Shown here: positions 36,106 to 43,874 of the stretch, piece after piece
Numbering within the stretch: position 1 is the first letter of the stretch
Layout of the letters: each line of letters begins with the position of its first letter
NCBI RefSeq assembly: GCF_040811775.1
Contig: NZ_JBFNXW010000002.1
Span: forward strand, 186,001-250,000
Direction: 5' to 3'
Source: Balneola sp. MJW-20
GTDB lineage: Bacteria; Bacteroidota; Rhodothermia; Balneolales; Balneolaceae
DNA length: 64,000 nt
Notes under the pieces: generated by a model
The model's database searches: none
The model's input: only the letters and a program-made list of their open reading frames with translations
Told to the model about the DNA's origin: nothing
Program-made: the position numbers and the translations under genes

Positions 36106-37140
36106 ATGTCAACAGACGAGAACGTACGATTTGCGGTAGTGGGATGCGGCCATATAGGTAAACGGCATGCTGAGATGATCAGCCGTAATCCAGAGTCGGA
36201 GCTGGTGGCTCTGATCGATATCAAAGACCGATCTGAACTGGGGATCGAGCAATATGATGTGCCTTTTTATACCGCCCTGGAAGACTATCTGAATGATGAA
36301 CCCGATGCCGATGTGATCTGTATCTGTACCCCGAACGGGCTGCATGCCGAGCAGGGAATGAAGTGTCTGTTACGGAAAAAGCACGTTGTGGTGGAAAAAC
36401 CGCTGGCACTGAACCGATCGGATGCTGAAAAACTGATCCACACGTCCCTTCAGGCAAACCGTCAGGTTTTTGGAGTGATGCAGAACCGCTATTCGCCGCC
36501 ATCCGTATGGATCAAAGAGGTGGTGGATTCCGGCAAGCTGGGTGATATCTACATGGTACAGCTGAACTGTTACTGGAACCGCGATAAACGATACTATACC
36601 AAGGACAGCTGGCATGGGGACAAAGAACTGGACGGCGGTACGCTGTTCACCCAGTTTTCTCATTTCGTGGATATCATGTACTGGCTCTTCGGAGATATAA
36701 AAGACATTACCTGCAGGACTGCGGATTTCAACCACAAGGATCTGACCGATTTTGAAGACTCCGGGCTGGCTCAGTTCACTTTTGAAGAGGGAGGGATGGG
36801 CTGTATCAATTTCTCTACCTCGGTTTGGCAGCAGAATATGGAAAGCAGTATGACCATCATCGCCGAAAAAGGATCGGTCAAGATCGGCGGACAGTATATG
36901 GACAAGGTGGAGCTTTGTAACATTCAGGATTATGAGATGCCCGAGCTGGAGCCTACCAATCCCGGCAACGATTACGGGGCCTACAAAGGATCGGCTCAGA
37001 ATCACCATTTCGTGATACAGAATGTGGTGGATGTGGTCAAAGACCGGGGAGATATAACCACCAACGCCCTCGAGGGACTCAAAGTGGTGGATATCATTGA
37101 AAGGATCTACGAAAGTGCGAAAAGAAGGAAGGAGCAATGA
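36106..37140 (+). CDS. wbpB: Gfo/Idh/MocA oxidoreductase (WbpB/WlbA-like)
   Basis: A 344-residue dehydrogenase with the NAD motif VVGCGHIGKRHAEM (residues 11-24), the catalytic EKPLALN segment and DGGTLFTQFSHFVDIMYWLFGDI. WlbA/WbpB oxidise C3 of UDP-GlcNAcA, forming the 3-keto sugar that the neighbouring aminotransferase uses. Its position between the wbpD and wbpE homologues supports that specific role. The stop overlaps the wbpE start (ATGA). Confidence 0.9.
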   Translation: MSTDENVRFAVVGCGHIGKRHAEMISRNPESELVALIDIKDRSELGIEQYDVPFYTALEDYLNDEPDADVICICTPNGLHAEQGMKCLLRKKHVVVEKPLALNRSDAEKLIHTSLQANRQVFGVMQNRYSPPSVWIKEVVDSGKLGDIYMVQLNCYWNRDKRYYTKDSWHGDKELDGGTLFTQFSHFVDIMYWLFGDIKDITCRTADFNHKDLTDFEDSGLAQFTFEEGGMGCINFSTSVWQQNMESSMTIIAEKGSVKIGGQYMDKVELCNIQDYEMPELEPTNPGNDYGAYKGSAQNHHFVIQNVVDVVKDRGDITTNALEGLKVVDIIERIYESAKRRKEQ

Positions 37141-38291
37141 GATCGATTCCCATACTGGATCTGGCCCCTGAAATAGACTTAATGCGAAAAGACCTGGATG
37201 CGGCCTACCATAAGGTGATGGATCACGGACGGTTTATCATGGGTCCCGAGGTGAAGGAATTTGAAGCACATGTAGCGGAATACCTGGGAAGCAAACACGC
37301 TATTGGAGTCAATTCAGGTACCGATGCCCTGGTCATTGCATTAAGAGCAGCAGGTATAGGAGAAGGAGATGAAGTGATCACAACCTCATTTACCTTCTTC
37401 GCCACAGCGGAATCCATTTCGATGGTGGGAGCCAAACCCGTCTTTGCAGATATTGATGAAAAGACCTATAACGTGGATCCGGATGAGATCGTGAAAAAGA
37501 TCTCGGAACGAACCAAAGCCATCATGCCCGTTCACTTATATGGCAGACCGGCTGCAATGTCTCGCATCATGGAGATCGCGGAAAAGCATGACCTGCTGGT
37601 GATCGAAGACTGTGCGCAGTCATTCGGAGCAAGCTATGAGATCACCTGCCTGGAATGTCACGGGAAATGTTCAAGAACCGGAAAAGGGCAGAAACTAGGG
37701 TCCATAGGTCAGCTGGGAGCCTATTCTTTTTTCCCTTCCAAGAATCTGGGAGGATTCGGAGACGGGGGTCTGATCGTGACCGATGATGATGAGCTGGCAG
37801 AACTCTGCCGGAAGCTGCGGTCCCATGGTTCATTAAAAAAATACAGAAATGAGATGCTGGGTTATAATTCCCGTCTCGACACCCTTCAGGCTGCCTTACT
37901 GGATGTACGTTTGAATCATATTGAGGCATTTAACAGTCACCGGCGGGCAGTGGCAGAACGGTATACCCGGGCATTTGCTGATATGGACGGAATTATTCCA
38001 CCCACTCCTGAAGATGCCGGACATGTATATCATCAATATACGGTCAGGGTGACCGGTATGGACCGGGATGAGCTTGCTCAAAAGCTAGAGGAAAAAGGCA
38101 TCAGCACTATGATCTATTATCCGGTACCCAGTCACCGGCTTCCGGTTTACGGTTCTGCCTACAACCACGTGGAACTCCCCATCACCGACCGGTTAACCGA
38201 TGAAGTGCTCTCGTTACCCATCGGAGGGATGTTTTCGGAAGAAGATCAGAAAAGGGTCATAGATTCCGTGGTGGAAATTCTCAGTTCTTAA
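37137..38291 (+). CDS. wbpE: DegT/DnrJ/EryC1 aminotransferase (WbpE/WlbC-like) with Cys-rich insert
   Basis: A 384-residue PLP aminotransferase: SGTDALVIAL (about 60-69), VIEDCAQSFGA (155-165) and the PLP lysine K202 in FFPSKNLGGFGDGG. It should aminate C3 of the keto sugar. Between the EDCAQ motif and the lysine there is an insert of about 14 residues (ITCLECHGKCSRTGKGQK) with Cys171, Cys174, His175 and Cys178, not present in the textbook enzymes and resembling a zinc-binding knuckle. The final codons and stop lie in a 7-nt repeat array. Confidence 0.9.
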   Translation: MRSIPILDLAPEIDLMRKDLDAAYHKVMDHGRFIMGPEVKEFEAHVAEYLGSKHAIGVNSGTDALVIALRAAGIGEGDEVITTSFTFFATAESISMVGAKPVFADIDEKTYNVDPDEIVKKISERTKAIMPVHLYGRPAAMSRIMEIAEKHDLLVIEDCAQSFGASYEITCLECHGKCSRTGKGQKLGSIGQLGAYSFFPSKNLGGFGDGGLIVTDDDELAELCRKLRSHGSLKKYRNEMLGYNSRLDTLQAALLDVRLNHIEAFNSHRRAVAERYTRAFADMDGIIPPTPEDAGHVYHQYTVRVTGMDRDELAQKLEEKGISTMIYYPVPSHRLPVYGSAYNHVELPITDRLTDEVLSLPIGGMFSEEDQKRVIDSVVEILSS

Positions 38292-38312
38292 TTCTTAGTT
38301 CTCAATGGAGGT
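38276..38312. repeat. Heptanucleotide array across the wbpE stop
   Basis: AAATTCT, CAGTTCT, TAATTCT, TAGTTCT and CAATGGA run through the end of wbpE into the REP-like element. Confidence 0.75.
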
Positions 38313-38412
38313 GTTCGCTACGCTCACTTTTTTGTTAAAAAAATATGGTGAACGCTGTGAACACCACCATTAAAAATTTCCCAAAGGGATGCCTATGGCA
38401 AAGCCTTAAGAA
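38302..38412 (+). repeat. Dispersed REP-like palindromic element, copy A
   Basis: GGTGTTCGCTACGCTCAC is followed after a T/A-rich loop by GTGAACGCTGTGAACACC, an imperfect inverted pair, then CACCATTAAAAATTTCCC, AAAGGGATGCCTATGGCA and AAGCCTTAAGAATT. Related copies lie at 29011 (partial), 41957 and 63731 (reverse). Confidence 0.8.
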
Positions 38413-38509
38413 TTCATAATTCATTTTAATTCTCCATAATATATTTACGAAAGCCTCTGATAAACATTATCTTCCGCACTCTAAAAATTTGAATATTGTT
38501 TAGGTTATA

Positions 38510-39841
38510 ATGGCTATTGAGAAGTTACTTCAGAAGATCGAATCCAAAGAATATACCATTGGTATTGTTGGCCTGGGATATGTAGGGCTACCCCTTATGT
38601 GGACCTTCCATTCTAACAGAATGCCTGTGTTAGGTTTCGATGTAGATGAAAATAAGGTGAATTGCATTAATGAGGGGAGATCCTACATCAAGCATCTTGG
38701 AGATAAAATGATGGGCGAACTCGCAGGGTCAGCCCTCTGTGATGCTACCACAGACTTCTCCAGACTGCCTGAAGCGGACGCTGTATTGCTTTGTGTACCG
38801 ACTCCCCTGGACCAGCACCGCGAGCCGGACATGACCTATGTGGTGAATACCACGGAAACAGTAGCGAAATATCTAAGGGAAGGTCAGCTGGTCATCCTGG
38901 AGTCCACCACCTGGCCGGGGACCACCGAAGAGCTGATGATCCCGATCCTGGAGAAAGCATCAGGGCTGAAAGCCGGAAAAGATTTTTACGTGGCCTATTC
39001 GCCGGAAAGAGAAGATCCCGGCAATGCAGACTTCAACACGGCAAAGATCCCGAAAGTAGTGGGAGGTCATGGGGAAGACGCTCTTAAGCTGGCCACCGCA
39101 TTATATGATACTTCGATCGTTCAGACCGTACCGGTCTCGGATACCAAGACCGCGGAAGCCGTGAAGATCACGGAGAATGTATTCCGTGCGGTAAATATTG
39201 CACTGGTGAATGAACTGAAGGTAGTCTATGATAAGATGGGTATCGACATTCATGAAGTGGTCGAAGCTGCAGCCACCAAGCCCTTTGGTTATATGAAGTT
39301 TACTCCCGGTCCGGGACTGGGCGGCCACTGTATTCCTATCGACCCCTTTTATCTGACCTGGAGAGCCCGGGAATTTGAGAAGAACACAAGGTTTATCGAG
39401 CTGGCAGGAGAGATCAACACCAACATGCCGGAATATGTGATCCAGAAGACCGCCATGGCGTTGAACAAGCATAAAAAAGCGTTAAACGGTTCGAAAGTGC
39501 TGGTCATAGGTCTGGCCTACAAACCCAATGTGGACGATATGCGCGAGTCTCCGACCTTTAAGCTGCTGGATCTGCTCAAAGAAAACGGAGCCGAAACAGA
39601 CTACTATGATACTTATTTACCTTTGATTACTCCCACAAGAGAGCATGCCGAGTGGACCGGAACAAAGTCTGTGGAATGGAACAAAGAGGTCATTGCATCC
39701 TATGATGCGGTGCTGATCTCGACCAATCACTCCGATATCGATTACCGGGAACTGATCCAATGGTCCGACTGCATTGTGGATACTAGAAATTCCTTTAAAG
39801 GTATCGAAGAACGGTTTGAGGGGCAGATTACCAAAGCCTAG
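38510..39841 (+). CDS. wbpA: Nucleotide-sugar dehydrogenase, UDP-GlcNAc 6-dehydrogenase type (WbpA-like)
   Basis: A 443-residue enzyme with the NAD motif GIVGLGYVGLPL (18-29), CVPTPLD, STTWPGTTEEL, and the catalytic cysteine C274 in GPGLGGHCIPIDPFYLTW. This GGHCIP form marks the WbpA/WecC/TviB group that acts on UDP-HexNAc, unlike the GGYCLP form of the Ugd at 57415. It makes UDP-GlcNAcA, the first acid in the WbpABED route. It is separated from wbpE by a repeat-rich 218-base gap, so it may have its own promoter. Confidence 0.9.
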   Translation: MAIEKLLQKIESKEYTIGIVGLGYVGLPLMWTFHSNRMPVLGFDVDENKVNCINEGRSYIKHLGDKMMGELAGSALCDATTDFSRLPEADAVLLCVPTPLDQHREPDMTYVVNTTETVAKYLREGQLVILESTTWPGTTEELMIPILEKASGLKAGKDFYVAYSPEREDPGNADFNTAKIPKVVGGHGEDALKLATALYDTSIVQTVPVSDTKTAEAVKITENVFRAVNIALVNELKVVYDKMGIDIHEVVEAAATKPFGYMKFTPGPGLGGHCIPIDPFYLTWRAREFEKNTRFIELAGEINTNMPEYVIQKTAMALNKHKKALNGSKVLVIGLAYKPNVDDMRESPTFKLLDLLKENGAETDYYDTYLPLITPTREHAEWTGTKSVEWNKEVIASYDAVLISTNHSDIDYRELIQWSDCIVDTRNSFKGIEERFEGQITKA

Positions 39842-40125
39842 CTTTGGGATTATTAATTTTCCAATTCATCTGACCTCGTTACCAAGCTCGGGCTTAGGAT
39901 GACATACCCTTTGCTCGCTTCCGCTCGCTGTAATAGGGTTATTGAGTAGTCAGGATACATCGAGGATTGGGTATCTAAGATCTTCATAAATTATGTTTTG
40001 TTCATGGGTGAACACCAATAAAATCTAGCCCTTAGAATTGCGAATTGGTTAATATGCATTGTGGATACCTATTCCTATATTATCACATCCTAAAATCGTT
40101 GATAATTCCAGTAGTTTCTTTGTAT

Positions 40126-41895
40126 ATGGGAATAGAATCCTTGATCGTAATTGTTGTTATTGTATCCTGCCTGGGATTAATGGTATTCACTTCCTATTCT
40201 ATCGATATGATCCTGCTGGCCGGACTGGCGGTTTTGATGGTCAGCGGTACTCTTCCGGTATCTGAAGCTTTATCGGGATTTTCTAATGAGGGATTATTAA
40301 CCGTTGGTGCACTTTATGTGGTAGCTGCAGGTTTAAGAGAAACCGGAGCAGTACATTATATCACGCAACGGGTGATGGGAAATACAAAAACTGTTAAACT
40401 GGCTCAGCTTAAGATAATGAGTCCGGTCATGTTAATGAGTGCCTTTTTGAACAATACTCCGATCGTAGCAGCCTTTATTCCGGCCATAGAACGATGGAGT
40501 AAAAAAACCGGTATCCCTGTTTCCAAGATACTGATACCCTTAAGTTATGCAGCTATTCTCGGTGGGACCTGTACACTTATAGGAACCAGTACCAACCTGA
40601 TCTTGAATGGACTGCTTATTGAAGAAGCAAGTACCCGGTCTCTGGGTTTATTTGAGCCGGCATGGATCGGAATTCCTGTGGCCATTGCCGGTTTTATCTA
40701 CCTTTTTATATTTGGTGATCTTCTTCTGCCGGACCGTGGATCTAGTATGGATACCTTTAAAGATCCCAAAGAATATACTATCGAAATGATCGTAGAGGAC
40801 AAAGGCCTGATGGATGGCCAAACGGTGGATGAAGCTGGATTAAGAAACCTACCCGGGTTGTTTCTTACAGAAATTCAAAGGGGAGAAAGAATAATTCCGG
40901 CGGTAGGACCCTATGAAAAATTGATCGGTAGTGATCGACTGATATTTACCGGTATCGTGGATTCCATAGTGGATCTGCAAAAGAGTCCGGGGCTTATGCC
41001 AGCAACCGATCAGGTATTTAAACTGGATAGCCCCCGTAAAGAGCGAAAGCTGATTGAGGCGGTGGTCTCTCGTTCAAATCCGGTGGTAGGACGAACGATA
41101 AAAGAAGGAGGATTCAGAGAGCGCTATAATGCGGTAGTACTTGCCGTTTCCAGATCCGGCGAGAGGATCGATCAAAAAGTGGGTGAAATTACATTGAAGA
41201 ATGGTGATGTACTTTTAATAGAGGCTCATCCTAATTTTATAAAGCAGTATCGAAATGCCGGGGACTTTTATCTGGTAAGTGCAATTGAAGATTCGGCTCC
41301 TGTCACCTACGAAAAGTCAGGACTGGCAATTATCTCTCTTATTGCTATGGTTGTACTTGCTTCAACCGGTATACTGAGTATGCTGGAATCGGCCTTTGTA
41401 GCCGGAGGGTTTTTACTGCTAACCGGGTGTTTCCGGTATAGTCAGGCGGTAGAAAGTATAGATTGGAGGGTTTTGATCGCAATTGGTTCGGCTTTAGGTC
41501 TTGGTGCCGCACTCCAATACAGCGGAGTAGCGGAAAGTATGGCGAGTGGACTGCTTGGATTTGCAACCGGAAAACCATTTATAGCATTAGCTTTGACCTA
41601 TCTGATCACCTGGCTGCTGACAGAATTAATTACCAACAATGCAGCAGCAGTACTGGTCTTTCCGATCGTGTTGTCACTCGCACAAAGCTTGGGACTCGAT
41701 TTCATGCCCTTCGCTATGACCATCATTGTAGCAGCTTCCGCAAGTTTCAGCACTCCGGTAGGATATCAGACCAATCTCATGGTATTAGGTCCGGGAGGAT
41801 ATAAGTATAGTGATTTCCTGAAGATCGGTCTTCCATTGAATTTGATGATAGGTGTTATCACGGTATCTTTGGTGCCACTGATCTGGAGCTTTTGA
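40126..41895 (+). CDS. SLC13 family permease with two RCK-C domains, probable sulfate transporter
   Basis: A membrane transporter of about 590 residues. It has six N-terminal helices with SAFLNNTPIVAAFIPAIE, TCTLIGTSTNLILNGLLIEE and mirrored LLTELITNNAAAVLVFPI, FSTPVGYQTNLMVLGPGGY in the second half, both typical SLC13/ArsB-fold hairpins. Two TrkA-C (RCK-C) domains lie between the halves (EAVVSRSNPVVGRTIKEGGF). I chose the ATG at 40126 (MGIESLIVIVV) over an in-frame TTG at 40045. Family members with this layout next to cysteine or PAPS genes are often sulfate carriers; the cysQ-cysD-cysNC genes follow here, so sulfate is the likely substrate. Confidence 0.85.
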   Translation: MGIESLIVIVVIVSCLGLMVFTSYSIDMILLAGLAVLMVSGTLPVSEALSGFSNEGLLTVGALYVVAAGLRETGAVHYITQRVMGNTKTVKLAQLKIMSPVMLMSAFLNNTPIVAAFIPAIERWSKKTGIPVSKILIPLSYAAILGGTCTLIGTSTNLILNGLLIEEASTRSLGLFEPAWIGIPVAIAGFIYLFIFGDLLLPDRGSSMDTFKDPKEYTIEMIVEDKGLMDGQTVDEAGLRNLPGLFLTEIQRGERIIPAVGPYEKLIGSDRLIFTGIVDSIVDLQKSPGLMPATDQVFKLDSPRKERKLIEAVVSRSNPVVGRTIKEGGFRERYNAVVLAVSRSGERIDQKVGEITLKNGDVLLIEAHPNFIKQYRNAGDFYLVSAIEDSAPVTYEKSGLAIISLIAMVVLASTGILSMLESAFVAGGFLLLTGCFRYSQAVESIDWRVLIAIGSALGLGAALQYSGVAESMASGLLGFATGKPFIALALTYLITWLLTELITNNAAAVLVFPIVLSLAQSLGLDFMPFAMTIIVAASASFSTPVGYQTNLMVLGPGGYKYSDFLKIGLPLNLMIGVITVSLVPLIWSF

Positions 41896-41956
41896 AGAAT
41901 CGAAGAATGATTCCTTTAAAATCTCATGGGTAGAAATTTTAAATGTTGAATGCATA

Positions 41957-42077
41957 ATTCTTAGTGGGCGTGTTCTCTTTCCTCACTTATTTTAATAACA
42001 GAGCGAACGCAGTGAGCACCAACATTGAGAATTTCCCAAAGGGATACCTTCGGGAAAACCTTAAGCCTTAAGAATTA
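41957..42077 (+). repeat. Dispersed REP-like palindromic element, copy B
   Basis: Contains AGTGGGCGTGTTCTCTTTCC, GAGCGAACGCAGTGAGCACC, AACATTGAGAATTTCCC, AAAGGGATACCTTCGGG and AACCTTAAGCCTTAAGAATT, in the same order as copy A. It ends 7 bases before the cysQ start. Confidence 0.8.
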
Positions 42078-42083
42078 AACGAA

Positions 42084-42845
42084 ATGCTTAATAAAGTAAT
42101 CAAATTAGCAGAAGAGGCCGGCGAGAAAATAATGGCTTTTTATGCACTGGATATTAAAGTAGACCGCAAAGATGATAATTCCCCGCTCACCAAAGCGGAT
42201 CTTGCAGCTCATCATCACATTGTAGATGGTTTAAAGGAAATAGACCCGGATACCCCGGTCATATCTGAGGAATCAGGAGTTCCAGAGTTCTCGGAAAGAA
42301 AAGACTGGGACCGGTACTGGCTGGTGGATCCGCTGGACGGAACTAAGGAATTCATTAAAAAGAACGGGGAGTTCACCGTAAATATCGCCCTCATGGTAAA
42401 CCGAAAACCGGTTATGGGTGTGGTTTATGCACCGGCGATGAACCTGATGTACTATGCGGAGAAGAGTTTAGGATCATTCAGAAGGCAAAAGGCAGAAGGC
42501 AGAAGTGAGCAGACAGAGAGAATCTTTTCAGAGCCTGTTGATAAGTCTCACCCGATTAAAATAGTCGAAAGTCGTTCTCACGGGTCGCCGGAGCTGGAAG
42601 CCTATCTCGAAAAGGAGGGTTTTAATGTAGAAGAAAGGGTCAAAAGCGGTTCATCGCTTAAGATCTGCCTGGTGGCCGACGGAACCGCAGATCTTTATCC
42701 GAGAATGGGTCCAACCATGGAATGGGATGTGGCAGCCGGGGATGCTGTATATCGTTATTCAGCTGAAGATGGGATCTTTGAGTCCGGAATCGAATACAAT
42801 AAAGAGGACCTATTGAACCCCTCTTTTGTGATCGGATTAGGCTGA
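42084..42845 (+). CDS. cysQ: 3'(2'),5'-bisphosphate nucleotidase CysQ
   Basis: A 253-residue inositol-monophosphatase-fold enzyme: DNSPLTKADLAAH, EESG, the metal motif DPLDGTKEF (about 88-96) and EWDVAAGDAV (about 214-223). CysQ removes PAP, the inhibitory by-product left when a sulfotransferase uses PAPS. Residues about 133-145 (RRQKAEGRSEQTER) are an extra loop encoded by five 7-nt units of the AGGCAGA type (42483-42517), in a variable surface loop between beta-strands. It heads a sulfate-activation set with cysD and cysNC. Confidence 0.9.
   Translation: MLNKVIKLAEEAGEKIMAFYALDIKVDRKDDNSPLTKADLAAHHHIVDGLKEIDPDTPVISEESGVPEFSERKDWDRYWLVDPLDGTKEFIKKNGEFTVNIALMVNRKPVMGVVYAPAMNLMYYAEKSLGSFRRQKAEGRSEQTERIFSEPVDKSHPIKIVESRSHGSPELEAYLEKEGFNVEERVKSGSSLKICLVADGTADLYPRMGPTMEWDVAAGDAVYRYSAEDGIFESGIEYNKEDLLNPSFVIGLG
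42483..42517. repeat. Heptanucleotide array inside cysQ
   Basis: AGGCAAA, AGGCAGA, AGGCAGA, AGTGAGC, AGACAGA. This is the reverse complement of the TCTGCCT unit found at 5473-5514, but here within a coding sequence with the reading frame kept. Confidence 0.9.
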
Positions 42846-42901
42846 AATTCCTACCGATTATTACGTATATTTACGACTTATTCTAAAAACGATTTATTCT
42901 A

Positions 42902-43807
42902 ATGACAGAACGATCTAAGAGTCATCTTAAACAACTGGAATCCGAAGGCATATATATTATGCGGGAAGTGGCCGCTCAGTTCGAACGTCCCGTTCTTTTG
43001 TTTTCCGGTGGTAAAGATTCTATTGTAATGTTTCACCTGGCTCTGAAAGCCTTTCACCCAGGGCGTATTCCCTTTCCGCTGATGCACGTAGATACCGGCC
43101 ATAATTTTGATGAGACTATTCAGTTCCGGGATGAGCTTGTTGAAAAATACGGGGTCGAACTGATCGTGGGCTCAGTACAGAAATCGATCGATGAAGGAAA
43201 AGTACAGGAAGAGACCGGCCCCGATGCCAGTCGTAACGCACTACAGACCGTAACACTGTTAGACACGTTAAAGGAGCATCAGGTAGACGCGGCTTTAGGA
43301 GGAGGCCGGCGGGATGAGGAAAAAGCCCGGGCCAAAGAACGCTTTTTCTCTCACAGAGATATCTTTGGTCAGTGGGATCCCAAAAATCAGCGGCCGGAAC
43401 TATGGAATCTGTTTAACGGGAGGAAAAATCCTGGAGAGAACTTCCGGGTATTTCCTCTGAGTAACTGGACTGAAATGGACGTGTGGCAGTATATCGCCCA
43501 GGAAGAGATCGAGATCCCGTCCTTGTATTTTGCACATGAACGAAAGGTCTTTGACCGGCGCGGGGTATGGCTGGCCGACACCGAGTATGTGAACCGTATG
43601 GAAGATGAGGAACTGGAAACCCGAACGGTCCGCTTCCGGACCATTGGAGATGCTACCTGTACCGGCGCGGTAGAATCAACCGCATCCACGATGGAAGAGA
43701 TCATCCAGGAAGTAGCCTCCGCCCGCCAAACGGAACGAGGAAACCGCCATGATGACAAACGCTCAGAAACCGCGATGGAAGACCGGAAGAAGCAGGGATA
43801 TTTTTAA
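42902..43807 (+). CDS. cysD: Sulfate adenylyltransferase subunit 2 (CysD)
   Basis: A 301-residue PP-loop ATP pyrophosphatase: SGGKDS at 35-40, RRDEEKARAKERFFSHRD and PLSNWTEMDVWQYI are diagnostic. With CysN it makes adenosine 5'-phosphosulfate (APS) from sulfate and ATP. The length is typical. The last codons lead into a long 7-nt repeat array (TTTTTAA, TTCTTAA). It lies 67 bases upstream of cysNC. Confidence 0.94.
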   Translation: MTERSKSHLKQLESEGIYIMREVAAQFERPVLLFSGGKDSIVMFHLALKAFHPGRIPFPLMHVDTGHNFDETIQFRDELVEKYGVELIVGSVQKSIDEGKVQEETGPDASRNALQTVTLLDTLKEHQVDAALGGGRRDEEKARAKERFFSHRDIFGQWDPKNQRPELWNLFNGRKNPGENFRVFPLSNWTEMDVWQYIAQEEIEIPSLYFAHERKVFDRRGVWLADTEYVNRMEDEELETRTVRFRTIGDATCTGAVESTASTMEEIIQEVASARQTERGNRHDDKRSETAMEDRKKQGYF

Positions 43808-43870
43808 TTCTTAAGGCTTAATTCTCAATTTCCAATTTCATTCAACATTAAGAACTTAACATTAAGAATT
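43799..43870. repeat. Heptanucleotide array filling the cysD-cysNC gap
   Basis: TTTTTAA, TTCTTAA, GGCTTAA, TTCTCAA, TTTCCAA, TTTCATT, CAACATT, AAGAACT, TAACATT, AAGAATT. The first unit contains the cysD stop codon and the last ends six bases before the cysNC start, so the whole intergenic space is array. Confidence 0.88.
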
Positions 43871-43874
43871 TTCC

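Noticed and set aside
37647..37661. CLECH in the WbpE-like protein as a c-type heme site
   Set aside because: The enzyme has no signal peptide and acts on nucleotide sugars in the cytosol, where c-type heme is not attached. A metal-binding knuckle is more plausible.
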